A stretch of 20,595 bases of DNA from Spirochaetales bacterium (lineage in GTDB: Bacteria > Spirochaetota > Spirochaetia > Sphaerochaetales > Sphaerochaetaceae): positions 1 to 20,595 of the forward strand of contig JAGABK010000020.1 in assembly GCA_017614625.1 (NCBI GenBank), read 5' to 3'. The position numbers and the translations under genes are program-made. A model generated the notes under the pieces. That model saw only the letters and a program-made list of their open reading frames with translations, had not been told where the DNA came from and did not search any database. This document shows, piece by piece, positions 7,177-14,642 of the stretch; the stretch's first letter is position 1; every line of letters begins with the position of its first letter.

Positions 7177-8343
7177 TCACCTCTCCAATGCCATCTTCAT
7201 GACATCCTCATACATCCTCACGAGTTTGTCAATCGACTTGTGGATGTCGTACTCGCTTCCCATGCCAAGATACAGCTTCGCCTCGGCCCTGCGCAGGGCG
7301 TCGTGGTCCAGCCAGTAGTCGATGCGCTTGGCCAGCTCCTTTGCGTTGCGGGCGCGGTAGGTGCTCTTTTCCGACAGCGCGTACTGGGCCGTGGCGGTGA
7401 GCTTTCCGGTGGCGATGACCGGCACGAGACCCAGCTCGATTGCCTCCATGCAGGAAAGGCCCTCGACCTCGACCGTGGCGCAGTGGATGTACAGGTCGGA
7501 TTTCCTGTAGATCTCCTCAAGCTCGTCCAGGCTGTGGAAGCCGAAGTCCGGCTCGTATTTAAGGATTCCCTTGCTTACAAGCGAGGCGGCCTTCTTCTTC
7601 AGGCTGTCGCCTATGGGGCCGCGGCCCGCGAAAACAAGGCGGATCCTGTCGGCGTATTTTGAGTGTTTCATTGCCTTGAGAAGGGTTATCTGGTCCTTTT
7701 CGACGGAAAACCTTCCCGTGGTCACAATCCGGAACGTGCCGTCCGGGCTGTCCGAGGCGCAGATCGGCGAATCCGGTCCCAGCCCCTCGTGCGGAAGCAT
7801 TCCGTTGGTGATGACGCGGAGCTCCGGCTTGAAGTGCCACTTGACCAGGCGGCGCCTGACGTTCTCCGTCGGGCACTGGATCATCAGGCACTTGTTGAAG
7901 ACGCTGTCGCGCCACAGCCCCATGGTCGGTCCGTTGAGAAGCGGGTTCTTCCTCATGTGGATGGACGAGAAGAGGTTCTCCGGATGCAGGTGGTATGTGG
8001 CCGTCAGCCTCTTTCCCGACTTCACGGTCATTCTGGCGACCTCCATCTGAAGCAGGAACGGCTCCTCCAGATGGACGATGTCGGCCCAGTCTATGGCCTG
8101 CTGGATGACCTCGCGGTCGATGTCAGCGAAGGAATAGCCCTGCTTGTGGATCAGGTCGTCGAAGATGGGAACCTTCCAGTTGGGAAGGATGAAGTCCGGC
8201 TTCTCCGGGTTGTTCTCGTCAAGGCCCGAGAGGACCTTCACTTCAAGACCCGCCTCCCTCAGGTATCTGATCGTTCTCTGGGCAGAGGCCGAGAGGCCGT
8301 TGCCCTTCACGTAGCAGTTGTTGACGACATAAAGTACTTTCAT
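7177..8343 (-). CDS. Family GT4-like glycosyltransferase (GT-B fold)
   Basis: 388 residues with no signal peptide. The N-terminal half begins MKVLYVVNNC with a glycine-containing acceptor-side loop (GNGLSAS, 15-20) and contains TYHLHPENLFSS (116-127), which resembles glycolipid-forming GT4 enzymes. The C-terminal nucleotide-sugar domain has TTGRFSVEKDQITLLKA (208-224) and the EX7E motif Glu292-Glu300 in VEVEGLSCMEA. It likely transfers a sugar from a nucleotide donor to a lipid or surface glycan at the inner membrane face; donor and acceptor are not determinable. GGGAG lies 6 nt before the ATG, and the start overlaps the Fur stop as ATGA. It is the third gene of the exporter-Fur operon, which hints at metal-dependent control of a glycan, an inference from position only. 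Confidence 0.85.
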   Translation of the reverse strand: MKVLYVVNNCYVKGNGLSASAQRTIRYLREAGLEVKVLSGLDENNPEKPDFILPNWKVPIFDDLIHKQGYSFADIDREVIQQAIDWADIVHLEEPFLLQMEVARMTVKSGKRLTATYHLHPENLFSSIHMRKNPLLNGPTMGLWRDSVFNKCLMIQCPTENVRRRLVKWHFKPELRVITNGMLPHEGLGPDSPICASDSPDGTFRIVTTGRFSVEKDQITLLKAMKHSKYADRIRLVFAGRGPIGDSLKKKAASLVSKGILKYEPDFGFHSLDELEEIYRKSDLYIHCATVEVEGLSCMEAIELGLVPVIATGKLTATAQYALSEKSTYRARNAKELAKRIDYWLDHDALRRAEAKLYLGMGSEYDIHKSIDKLVRMYEDVMKMALER

Positions 8344-8756
8344 TCTTCACTCCCGCGGCACTTTTCGCAAAGTCCGTAGATGATCGAGTTGCGGCACTGG
8401 ATCAGAAACCCGTGGTCCTCCAGGACATGGGACGCAAGCTCGTCCATGAACCGGCAGTCCAGATGGATTATGGCGCCGCACTTCATGCACTGCAGGTGCA
8501 GGTGCTCGTCGCAGTGGTGCTCCCGGTCCACGTACTGGTACACTGCGCGCGTTCCGTTCTCGGCCACGTATTTCATCACCTGGCCCTTCTCCGTCAGCTT
8601 GTCCAGATAACGGTATATCGTGGTGATATTGACTTCATTTCCATGGTCATGCAGGGCTTTCAGGATATCGTTCACGTTCACGGCCCTGTCCATGTTGTCC
8701 TTCAGGTAATCGAGTATCCTGTTCCTCGCGGCGGTGTTGTATCCTTCCTGCGCCAT
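8340..8756 (-). CDS. Fur-family metal-dependent transcriptional regulator
   Basis: 138 residues, normal for Fur/Zur/PerR proteins. An N-terminal winged helix includes NITTIYRYLDKL (43-54), the usual recognition-helix pattern. The dimerisation domain has a His-rich metal segment REHHCDEHLHLQC (78-90) and two structural zinc pairs, Cys90-x2-Cys93 and Cys130-x2-Cys133. An extra Cys82 in the sensing segment makes it look more like Zur or a divergent Fur than a canonical iron-sensing Fur, but the metal cannot be assigned. GAGGAGG lies about 4 nt before the ATG. It follows the exporter gene by 9 nt. The 21-bp palindrome at the operon promoter is the natural candidate for its operator, which would make the operon autoregulated (inference). 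Confidence 0.92.
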   Translation of the reverse strand: MAQEGYNTAARNRILDYLKDNMDRAVNVNDILKALHDHGNEVNITTIYRYLDKLTEKGQVMKYVAENGTRAVYQYVDREHHCDEHLHLQCMKCGAIIHLDCRFMDELASHVLEDHGFLIQCRNSIIYGLCEKCRGSEE

Positions 8757-8765
8757 GGCCCCTCC

Positions 8766-9629
8766 TCAGAAAGAAAGCCCCGTAAGGCCTATGAGGATTC
8801 CCCAGAGAACCCCCAGCACGTAGAGCAGTCCCACGACGCCGAGGCTCCTGCCCTTGTCCCTTCCGGACCTCAGGAGCACCAGCGTCCCCACGCCTGCGTT
8901 GACCAGGAGTCCCGAGAACAGCGGACCCGGTCCGATTATTCCGTCGATGTAAAGCTCGGTGATTATGACCGACGAGGCGCAGTTGGGAATCAGGCCGACC
9001 AGACCCGCAGCGAGCTCTCCGACGACCGGCACGCCGCTGAGAAAGCCAGCTATCCTCTCCTCGCCGACCGAGCCGATTATCACGTTCAGGACCAGGGAGA
9101 AGACGAAGATGTAGATGAAGATCTCCGCAGTGCGCCTGAGAGCGCAGACGAACATGTTGCCGTGGTGGTCGAAGGAAGCGAACGAGGCCTCTGCCTCCTT
9201 CTTGGCCTCCTCGTCAATGCGGCCGAACGACCTGAGGACCAGGTCCACAGCGTAGCCGCTTATGACGGCGATCAGGATCTTGGCGCCCAGGATCTTCAGG
9301 ATCCTCAGGACCGGCACGGCCGAGGATATCATTATGGGCAGCATCTCGTCGGACGACGAGAGGAAAACGGCCATCAGGGTTCCGAGGGTGATCACGCGGC
9401 CCGAATAGAGGCTGGCGCTGGCTGCGGCCAGGCCGCACTGCGGCACGGCACCCACAAGGCCTCCTGCCAGGGGCCCTATCTTCGTTGTCTTTCCCAGAAG
9501 ACGCGGGAAACGGTTGCCCAGCCTGTGTTCGAGGAACTCGATGAGGAGATAGACTGCAAAGAGGAACGGCAGCATCTTCGCGCTGTCGACCAATGCGTCA
9601 AGCAGGTATTCTCCGAAAGCTTCCATCAT
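8766..9629 (-). CDS. 10-TM heavy-metal/manganese exporter-like permease (ArsP_2-type)
   Basis: 287 residues, almost wholly hydrophobic with a charged central loop (about 135-158, including His-His 155-156). The protein is an internal pseudo-repeat: GGLVGAVPQCGLAAASASLY (56-75) in the first half is matched by AGLVGLIPNCASSVIITELY (208-227) in the second, each with a Pro-x-Cys in a glycine-rich segment. FLSSSDEMLPI (89-99) is characteristic of the putative 10-TM heavy-metal exporter family that databases label arsenic efflux or putative manganese transporter. The transported ion is unproven. GAGG lies 4 nt before the first ATG and 7 nt before an immediately following second ATG (9626), so either may be used. 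It heads the operon with Fur, GT4 and the lipoprotein, behind a strong promoter and palindrome. Confidence 0.82.
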   Translation of the reverse strand: MMEAFGEYLLDALVDSAKMLPFLFAVYLLIEFLEHRLGNRFPRLLGKTTKIGPLAGGLVGAVPQCGLAAASASLYSGRVITLGTLMAVFLSSSDEMLPIMISSAVPVLRILKILGAKILIAVISGYAVDLVLRSFGRIDEEAKKEAEASFASFDHHGNMFVCALRRTAEIFIYIFVFSLVLNVIIGSVGEERIAGFLSGVPVVGELAAGLVGLIPNCASSVIITELYIDGIIGPGPLFSGLLVNAGVGTLVLLRSGRDKGRSLGVVGLLYVLGVLWGILIGLTGLSF

Positions 9630-9655
9630 GTATCCTCAATCTGCAATCGGCTTGC

Positions 9656-9676
9656 ATTTGCAAACCGTTTGCAAAT
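9656..9676. promoter_or_regulatory. Perfect 21-bp palindrome, predicted Fur-family operator
   Basis: The arm ATTTGCAAAC is followed by a single C and then by its exact reverse complement GTTTGCAAAT, giving a 10-1-10 perfect inverted repeat. The odd-centred shape and size match the operators of Fur-family repressors. It overlaps the downstream part of the -10 box and the predicted start site of the exporter promoter, so a bound protein would block transcription. Extra TGCAA-like half-sites (9653-9658 and around 9641-9645) continue toward the gene. I found no second copy in the window. The protein that binds is inferred from the Fur gene in the same operon. Confidence 0.75.
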
Positions 9677-9702
9677 TTACAGGAAAGAGGCGCAAGTGTC
9701 AA
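9674..9702 (-). promoter_or_regulatory. Promoter of exporter-Fur-GT4-lipoprotein operon
   Basis: On the minus strand a perfect -35 TTGACA (9697-9702) is followed after 17 nt by TAAATT (9674-9679) directly preceded by TG. The predicted start is near 9667, at the centre of the 21-bp palindrome, leaving a leader of about 38 nt that ends with the GAGG ribosome site. Confidence 0.75.
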
Positions 9703-9715
9703 CAGCAGCAGGGTC

Positions 9716-10846
9716 TCAGTCGGTGATGTCCACGTCGGGAGTGATCGAGACCTGATAATCAGGATACTGCTCGTGCACTTCGAGCAGCAGGTCGTCTATG
9801 CAGACGTGCGGGTCCCTCTCGAAGCTCAGCACAACGTCGAAGCGCATGGTCTTCGCCTCCACGTCCACGAAGAAACCGTGCATCTGGAGAACCCAGTTGT
9901 GGTCCATGACAAGCTCCTGGACCTCGTTGCGGATGTGCGCGGCCTCGTCGTTCTGCGTGTTGAAGGAATAGACGCCCACTCCGGTGAGGATTACTCCGGT
10001 CTCGAAGTAGACCTTCTCCTGGATCCTGCGCGTCAGAACGTCCACCTGCTCAACCGTCATGGTGTCGGGAAGCTCAACGTGGATTGAGGCGTAGTTCTTG
10101 TCCGGTCCGTAGTTGTTGACGAACAGGTCGTAGGCTCCGCGGACATCGGGCTCCGAGCAGACGATCTCCTTGATCTTCTTCGACAGCTCCGAGTCGGCAC
10201 GCTTTCCGAGGATGTCGTCCAGCGTCTCGAGCAGCAGCTCGATTCCGGACTTGATGATGAAGACCGAGATCAGAAGACCCACATAGGCCTCCAGCGAAAG
10301 GCCGGTGAAGACGAATATCAGGGCGGAAACGAGGACGGAGATGGACAGCATGGCATCGAAGGTGGCGTCCTTTCCGGAGGCCGTAAGGGCCGTGGAGTTG
10401 ACCTTCTTTCCCTGGCGCTTGAAGTACATTCCAAGCAGGATCTTCACCAGGACGGCCACGGCGATGATGACAAGCGTCACGGCCGTGTATTCGGGCGTCT
10501 CCGGATCGAGGATCTTCCTGAACGAGGATATGGCGGCGCTGGCGCCGGCGTAGAGGACCAGGAACGCGATTATCAGGGCGCTCATGTACTCGATGCGTCC
10601 GTGTCCCAGCGGGTGGTTGCGGTCAGGCTTCCTGGACGAGAACCAGGCTCCCAGGATCGTTATGATCGAGGACAGGGCGTCCGAAAGGTTGTTGACAGCG
10701 TCGAGCACAATTGCGATCGAGTTGGCGATCAGTCCCACAGCGGCCTTGAAGCCCGCAAGCAGCAGGTTCGCAGCTATTCCTATTATGCTGGTACGGACGA
10801 TGATGCGGTTGCGCTCCGTACCCTTGTTCTCTCTTCTTTCCGACAT
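9716..10846 (-). CDS. Cation diffusion facilitator, Mn-type metal site, duplicated C-terminal domain
   Basis: 376 residues from ATG 10846. Six membrane segments span about 16-206, with the CDF hallmark DAVNNLSDALSS (49-60) in TM2. The four transport-site residues read Asn52-x3-Asp56 (TM2) and Asp160-x3-Asp164 (TM5). Zinc CDFs normally have a His in these positions, while Asn/Asp sets are typical of manganese/iron-type CDFs, so Mn export is the better guess. The cytoplasmic tail is about twice the usual size and looks like two ferredoxin-like domains (about 220-296 and 299-376). ATG 10846 has GAGG 8 nt upstream and lies 16 nt after the predicted transcription start. The earlier in-frame ATG at 10870 falls inside the -10 box and is unlikely. 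It ends about 50 nt before the predicted exporter start site. Confidence 0.9.
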   Translation of the reverse strand: MSERRENKGTERNRIIVRTSIIGIAANLLLAGFKAAVGLIANSIAIVLDAVNNLSDALSSIITILGAWFSSRKPDRNHPLGHGRIEYMSALIIAFLVLYAGASAAISSFRKILDPETPEYTAVTLVIIAVAVLVKILLGMYFKRQGKKVNSTALTASGKDATFDAMLSISVLVSALIFVFTGLSLEAYVGLLISVFIIKSGIELLLETLDDILGKRADSELSKKIKEIVCSEPDVRGAYDLFVNNYGPDKNYASIHVELPDTMTVEQVDVLTRRIQEKVYFETGVILTGVGVYSFNTQNDEAAHIRNEVQELVMDHNWVLQMHGFFVDVEAKTMRFDVVLSFERDPHVCIDDLLLEVHEQYPDYQVSITPDVDITD

Positions 10847-10868
10847 TGCATGAGCCTCGTTTCCGTCC

Positions 10869-10897
10869 ATTATAACGACCCCGGGCAAGGCTCACAA
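10869..10897 (-). promoter_or_regulatory. Promoter of the CDF gene
   Basis: On the minus strand TTGTGA (10892-10897), 17 nt, then a perfect TATAAT (10869-10874). The predicted start is near 10862, 16 nt before ATG 10846. This placement decides the CDF start. Its -35 box overlaps that of the divergent ABC promoter by two bases. Confidence 0.7.
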
Positions 10898-10924
10898 GAC
10901 AAGTGCGTGCGAATATGGTATAAT
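10896..10924 (+). promoter_or_regulatory. Promoter of the ABC transporter operon
   Basis: AAGACA (10896-10901), 17 nt, then a perfect TATAAT (10919-10924) preceded by TGG, forming an extended -10 box. The predicted start near 10931 leaves a leader of about 18 nt containing AAGGAG (10937-10942), 6 nt before the ATG. Confidence 0.72.
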
Positions 10925-10948
10925 GCAAGGTTGAACAAGGAGAAAAAC

Positions 10949-11653
10949 ATGCTCAGCATTTCACACCTTACCAAGAAATACGGCGAGACGGTCGCGGTCA
11001 ACGACCTGACGCTCACGATCAACGCCGGAGAGATCTACGGCTTCATAGGACACAACGGAGCCGGAAAGACCACCACAATCAAGGCGGTAGCGGGAATCCT
11101 CGGATTCGACGAGGGAGAGATCACCATCGATGGTTCCTCCATCAAGACCGATCCCATCGTCTGCAAGAAAAAGATGGCCTATATCCCCGACAACCCCGAT
11201 CTTTACGACTACATGACCGGAATCAAGTACCTCAATTTCATCGCCGACGTCTTCGGAGTCAGCGCCGCGGACAGGCAGGAGCGCATCAAGAAGTACGCCG
11301 ATGTCTTCGACCTGACAGACGACCTGGCCAAGCCGGTCAACGAATACTCCCACGGAATGAAGCAGAAGCTGGCCATCATCTCCGCATGGATCCACCAGCC
11401 CAGGCTGATCATCATGGACGAGCCGTTCGTCGGACTCGACCCCGTGGCCTCCCACAACCTCAAGACCATGATGCGCGAGCTGTGCGACAACGGCGGAGCC
11501 ATCTTCTTCTCCACCCACGTCCTCGAGGTCGCCGAGAAGCTGTGCGACAAGGTCGCCATCATCAAGGCCGGAAAGCTCATCAAGAGCGGAACCATGGAGG
11601 AAGTCAAGGGTGACAGCTCTCTCGAGAGCGTCTTCCTGGAGCTGGAGGACTGA
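10949..11653 (+). CDS. ABC transporter ATP-binding protein (ABC-2 exporter type)
   Basis: 234 residues. Walker A is GHNGAGKT (34-41), the signature loop is YSHGMKQK (133-140, with His in place of the first Gly of SGG), Walker B is LIIMDEP (153-159), the D-loop is GLDP (162-165) and the switch histidine is His190 in FSTH. The short single-domain form and its place before an ABC-2-like permease are typical of exporters of the BcrA/EcsA/YxlF kind, which move peptides, antibiotics or lipids; the substrate is unknown. The open frame extends far upstream, but ATG 10949 is fixed by AAGGAG and the promoter at 10896-10924. The permease gene begins 2 nt after its stop. Confidence 0.93.
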   Translation: MLSISHLTKKYGETVAVNDLTLTINAGEIYGFIGHNGAGKTTTIKAVAGILGFDEGEITIDGSSIKTDPIVCKKKMAYIPDNPDLYDYMTGIKYLNFIADVFGVSAADRQERIKKYADVFDLTDDLAKPVNEYSHGMKQKLAIISAWIHQPRLIIMDEPFVGLDPVASHNLKTMMRELCDNGGAIFFSTHVLEVAEKLCDKVAIIKAGKLIKSGTMEEVKGDSSLESVFLELED

Positions 11654-11655
11654 CC

Positions 11656-13254
11656 ATGCTGAAAACCCTGATAAGAAAGCAGCTTCTTGAGATAAACAAG
11701 AGCTTCTTCTACGACTACAGACGCAACCGGGCGAAGACCAAGGGCAGAATCGTCACATCCATCCTGCTCTACCTCGTCCTCCTCGTCGGCGTCCTGGGAG
11801 GCATGTTCACCGTCATGGCAGGTTCCATGGCAGGTCCCCTGTCCGAGGCCGGATTCGACTGGCTTTACTTCCTCATCATGGACGGCGTGGCCATAATCCT
11901 GGGAATCTTCGGCAGCGTGTTCTCATCCTACTCCAGCCTGTACCTGGCCAAGGACAACGACTTCCTGCTGTCCATGCCCATCCCCGTCCGCCACATCATG
12001 GTCGCCAGACTTCTGGGCGTCTATCTCATGGACCTCATGTACACCCTGGTCGTCCTCATCCCCATGTGCATCATGTACTGGATCGCAGTGCCGGCGAGCG
12101 TGGCCTCCATCGTAGGCCCCATCGTCCTCACCGTGATGACGACGCTCTTCGTCCTGGTGCTCTCCACGGGCCTGGGATGGGTCGTCGCAAGGATCAGCCT
12201 GAAGATGAAGAACAAGAGCCTGGCCACCACGTTCATCGCCCTTGCCGGAATCGGACTCTACTACTTCATCTACTTCAAGGCCGTCAACATCATCCAGGAC
12301 TTCATCAACAACATCACGTCCATGGAGATAAAGATCGAGGGAGCCGTCAAGCCCCTGTACTTCATAGGAAAGACAGGCGCCGGAGAGACCGTCCCCATGC
12401 TGGTCGTCAGCGCTGTTGTCATAGTCCTCACGGTCGCGGTCTACCTGATCCTGAACAGGACCTTCATCAAGATCGTCACCACCAAGACGGGCGCCTCCAG
12501 GACCGTGTACAAGGGCGACAGCTCCAAGGCCAGAAGCGCAGACAAGGCCCTGCTCTTCAGGGAGCTCAAGCGCTTCACCTCAAGCTCCACATACACCCTG
12601 AACTGCGGAATGGGAGCCCTGATGATGGTCCTTGCGGCCGTCTTCCTGCTGATAAAGGGAACGTTCGTCTTCGGGACGATCTCGGAGTTGTTCGGCGGCG
12701 GAGAAGCCGTCATCCCCGTGGTCGCGGGCGGAATCATCTGCGCCATGATGGCGATGGTCGACATAACTGCCCCGTCCGTGTCGCTTGAGGGAAAGACCAT
12801 CTGGATCTCTCAGAGCCTTCCCGTCTCCAGCATGCAGATTCTCAACGCCAAGCTGAAGACCCAGCTCCTGATTTCCCTGCCCCCGGCCGTCCTTCTTGCC
12901 ATAAGCGAGGCCATCGTCCTGAAGCTGGGCATCGTGGATTCGATACTCGTCGTGGTCCTTTCCATAGCGGCCGCCATAGCCCAGGCCCAGTTCGGACTGT
13001 TCATGAACCTCAAGAACCCGAACCTGAACTGGACCAGCGAGATGATGGTCATCAAGCAGGGCCTGGGAATCTTCATCGCCCTCTTCGCTCCGATGATCCT
13101 CGGAGTCGTGATAATCTTCTCGGGAATCTTCCTGGCCAACGCAATAGGCGGAACGCTGCTTCTGGGAATCTGGCTCGTCCTGACGGTCGTCCTGGCCGTC
13201 CTTCTGGACAGATGGCTCAGAAAACGCGGGACTGTGATATACGAGAGTCTCTGA
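11656..13254 (+). CDS. ABC-2-type permease, about 12 membrane segments
   Basis: 532 residues, highly hydrophobic. I count about 12 membrane segments, near 34-55, 70-92, 118-142, 148-176, 190-208, 247-266, 318-335, 352-370, 403-420, 427-448, 470-495 and 498-517. The two halves look duplicated: the cytoplasmic stretch DFLLSMPIPVRHIMVARLL (102-120) is echoed by WISQSLPVSSMQILNAKL (383-400), probably the coupling segments that contact the ATPase. A polar loop at about 270-310 separates the halves. With the ATPase just upstream (2-nt gap; the GGAGG ribosome site is inside the ATPase gene) it should form a full exporter whose substrate cannot be read from sequence. Its stop lies 6 nt from the convergent PNP stop. 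Confidence 0.88.
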   Translation: MLKTLIRKQLLEINKSFFYDYRRNRAKTKGRIVTSILLYLVLLVGVLGGMFTVMAGSMAGPLSEAGFDWLYFLIMDGVAIILGIFGSVFSSYSSLYLAKDNDFLLSMPIPVRHIMVARLLGVYLMDLMYTLVVLIPMCIMYWIAVPASVASIVGPIVLTVMTTLFVLVLSTGLGWVVARISLKMKNKSLATTFIALAGIGLYYFIYFKAVNIIQDFINNITSMEIKIEGAVKPLYFIGKTGAGETVPMLVVSAVVIVLTVAVYLILNRTFIKIVTTKTGASRTVYKGDSSKARSADKALLFRELKRFTSSSTYTLNCGMGALMMVLAAVFLLIKGTFVFGTISELFGGGEAVIPVVAGGIICAMMAMVDITAPSVSLEGKTIWISQSLPVSSMQILNAKLKTQLLISLPPAVLLAISEAIVLKLGIVDSILVVVLSIAAAIAQAQFGLFMNLKNPNLNWTSEMMVIKQGLGIFIALFAPMILGVVIIFSGIFLANAIGGTLLLGIWLVLTVVLAVLLDRWLRKRGTVIYESL

Positions 13255-13264
13255 GGATCCTCAG
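13251..13264. repeat. 14-bp perfect palindrome covering two convergent stop codons
   Basis: CTGAGGATCCTCAG contains the permease stop (TGA 13252-13254) and, on the other strand, the PNP stop (13261-13263). An adjacent GAGAGTCTC (13243-13251) is also self-complementary. There is no loop of useful size and no T-run on either side, so it is at best a weak bidirectional terminator. Confidence 0.5.
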
Positions 13265-14085
13265 ATTTCCGAAACCATGGCCCGTATCAGGGCAGTGAAC
13301 TGGTTTTTCACCCTGAGACCGGTCTCCAGGACCTCTTCATGGCCCAGAGGCTGGTCCAGGATTCCTGCGCCCATGTTCGTCAGGCAGCTGAATCCCAGCG
13401 TCTTCATTCCGCAGTGCGATGCCGTTATTGCCTCTGGGACCGTGGACATTCCCACGGCGTCGGCGCCGAGTATCCTTGCAGCCCTGATTTCGGCCGGAGT
13501 CTCGAAGTTCGGACCCGAGAAGAACATGTAGACGCCTTCGCGCAGATTGATTCCCAGCTTCTCCGCGGCCCTTCTGGCCATCACCTTCAGGGCGGGGTCG
13601 TATGCCCTCGTCATGTCGAAGAAACGCGGTCCGAGCTCCTCCTCGTTGTGTCCGCGCATGGGGCTCTGCGGAGCCAGCTTTATGTGGTCGGTGATCAGCA
13701 TGAGGTCGCCGGCGTTCCATGACGTGTTCACGCAGCCTGCGGCGTTGGTCAGGATCAGCTTCCCGATTCCGAGCATCCTCATGACCTGCACGGGGAATGC
13801 GATCTGGTCCATCTCGTAGCCTTCGTAGAAATGGAAGCGCCCCTGCATGCAGAGCACCGTCTTCCCTTCCAGCTTTCCTATGACCAGCCTTCCGGCATGG
13901 CCGGGAACGGTCGATACCGGGAAGTGCGGTATTTCCGCATACGGGATGATGACGGGATCCGAGATCTCGTCTGCAAGTCCTCCCAGGCCGGAGCCCAGAA
14001 CCAGGGCGACGTCTATCTTCGCTGCGCCGGTCTTCGATTCGATATGCTTCTTGGCTTCGCCGAGTTTCCTCATAAGGTCTTCCAT
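13261..14085 (-). CDS. Purine nucleoside phosphorylase, trimeric PNP-I type
   Basis: 274 residues. The phosphate-site motifs are VLGSGLGG (29-36), PGHAGR (61-66) and GRFHFYEGY (82-90, with His85). The substrate pocket has GPNFETPAE (191-199), VGMSTVPE (211-218) and TNMGAG (236-241, where Asn237 points to 6-oxopurines such as inosine and guanosine). It phosphorolyses purine nucleosides to base and ribose-1-phosphate for salvage. Length and motifs match the PunA/DeoD-unlike trimeric class. The start is ATG 14085, with GAGG 6 nt upstream inside the UPF0178 gene; a TTG at 14106 lacks such a site. It begins 1 nt after the UPF0178 stop, so the two are almost certainly translated from one message. 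Confidence 0.95.
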   Translation of the reverse strand: MEDLMRKLGEAKKHIESKTGAAKIDVALVLGSGLGGLADEISDPVIIPYAEIPHFPVSTVPGHAGRLVIGKLEGKTVLCMQGRFHFYEGYEMDQIAFPVQVMRMLGIGKLILTNAAGCVNTSWNAGDLMLITDHIKLAPQSPMRGHNEEELGPRFFDMTRAYDPALKVMARRAAEKLGINLREGVYMFFSGPNFETPAEIRAARILGADAVGMSTVPEAITASHCGMKTLGFSCLTNMGAGILDQPLGHEEVLETGLRVKNQFTALIRAMVSEI

Positions 14086-14086
14086 G

Positions 14087-14635
14087 TCATGCCTCGCTTC
14101 GTACAAGTCTTGTGATCACCCTGTCCAGGTTGTCCGCGAACGCCTTGCGGACCTGCATCCCCATCTTCCCCTGCTGCTGGTCGAACACGCCCCAGGACCT
14201 GAGCTCCCGGTTTACCAGACGGTCCGAGAGCCTTGTCCTGATGTCGTCGGCGGTGTACTCCCCGCCCCTGTCGTCCAGGACGGTGCAGCCCTTCTCCAGC
14301 AGCCTCGCGGCAAGCGGGATGTCATGTGTGATGCAGAGGGATCCGGGCCTTGCGTTGGAGACGATATAGTCGTCCGCGCTGTCGGCGCCGCTTTCCACCA
14401 CGACCATCGAGACGGCCGACTTGATTGCCTTCACGGACTGCTCGTCAGTCTGACCCGCCTCGCGGGCAATCTGCCTCAGGCGGTGCGTGTCGTCGGCGAT
14501 GTACTGCCTCACGTCCGGAAGGATCCTGTCGGCGACGAAGAAACAGGGCGCATCGAGCCTTGCTGCCGCCTTGAGAACAATCTGCCTGAGGTTTTGCGGG
14601 ACGGAATCGGCGTCCACCCAGATGTCAAATCCCAT
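14087..14635 (-). CDS. UPF0178/YaiI (DUF188) family protein
   Basis: 182 residues from ATG 14635. The family's N-terminal WVDADSVP (6-13) and the acidic motifs SADDYIVSNARPG (86-98), ITHDIPLA (102-109) and LDDRGG (120-125) are all present. The arrangement of aspartates (8, 10, 88-89, 105, 121-122) resembles a PIN-like nuclease fold, but no activity is established for the family. Start choice is uncertain. ATG 14635 matches the compact N-terminus of relatives, whereas ATG 14644 adds three residues; neither has a convincing Shine-Dalgarno site. The C-terminal extension after about residue 140 is normal for the family. It is followed after 1 nt by purine nucleoside phosphorylase; no functional link is known to me. 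Confidence 0.85.
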   Translation of the reverse strand: MGFDIWVDADSVPQNLRQIVLKAAARLDAPCFFVADRILPDVRQYIADDTHRLRQIAREAGQTDEQSVKAIKSAVSMVVVESGADSADDYIVSNARPGSLCITHDIPLAARLLEKGCTVLDDRGGEYTADDIRTRLSDRLVNRELRSWGVFDQQQGKMGMQVRKAFADNLDRVITRLVRSEA

Positions 14636-14642
14636 ATTCCCC

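Noticed and set aside
8412..9755. A 447-codon open frame on the plus strand.
   Set aside because: It lies antisense to the Fur and exporter genes, has no family motif, and its low-complexity charged sequence is what the codon bias of the real genes creates on the other strand.
13243..13264. Rho-independent terminator between the ABC permease and PNP genes.
   Set aside because: The palindromes lack a proper loop and there is no T-run on either strand.
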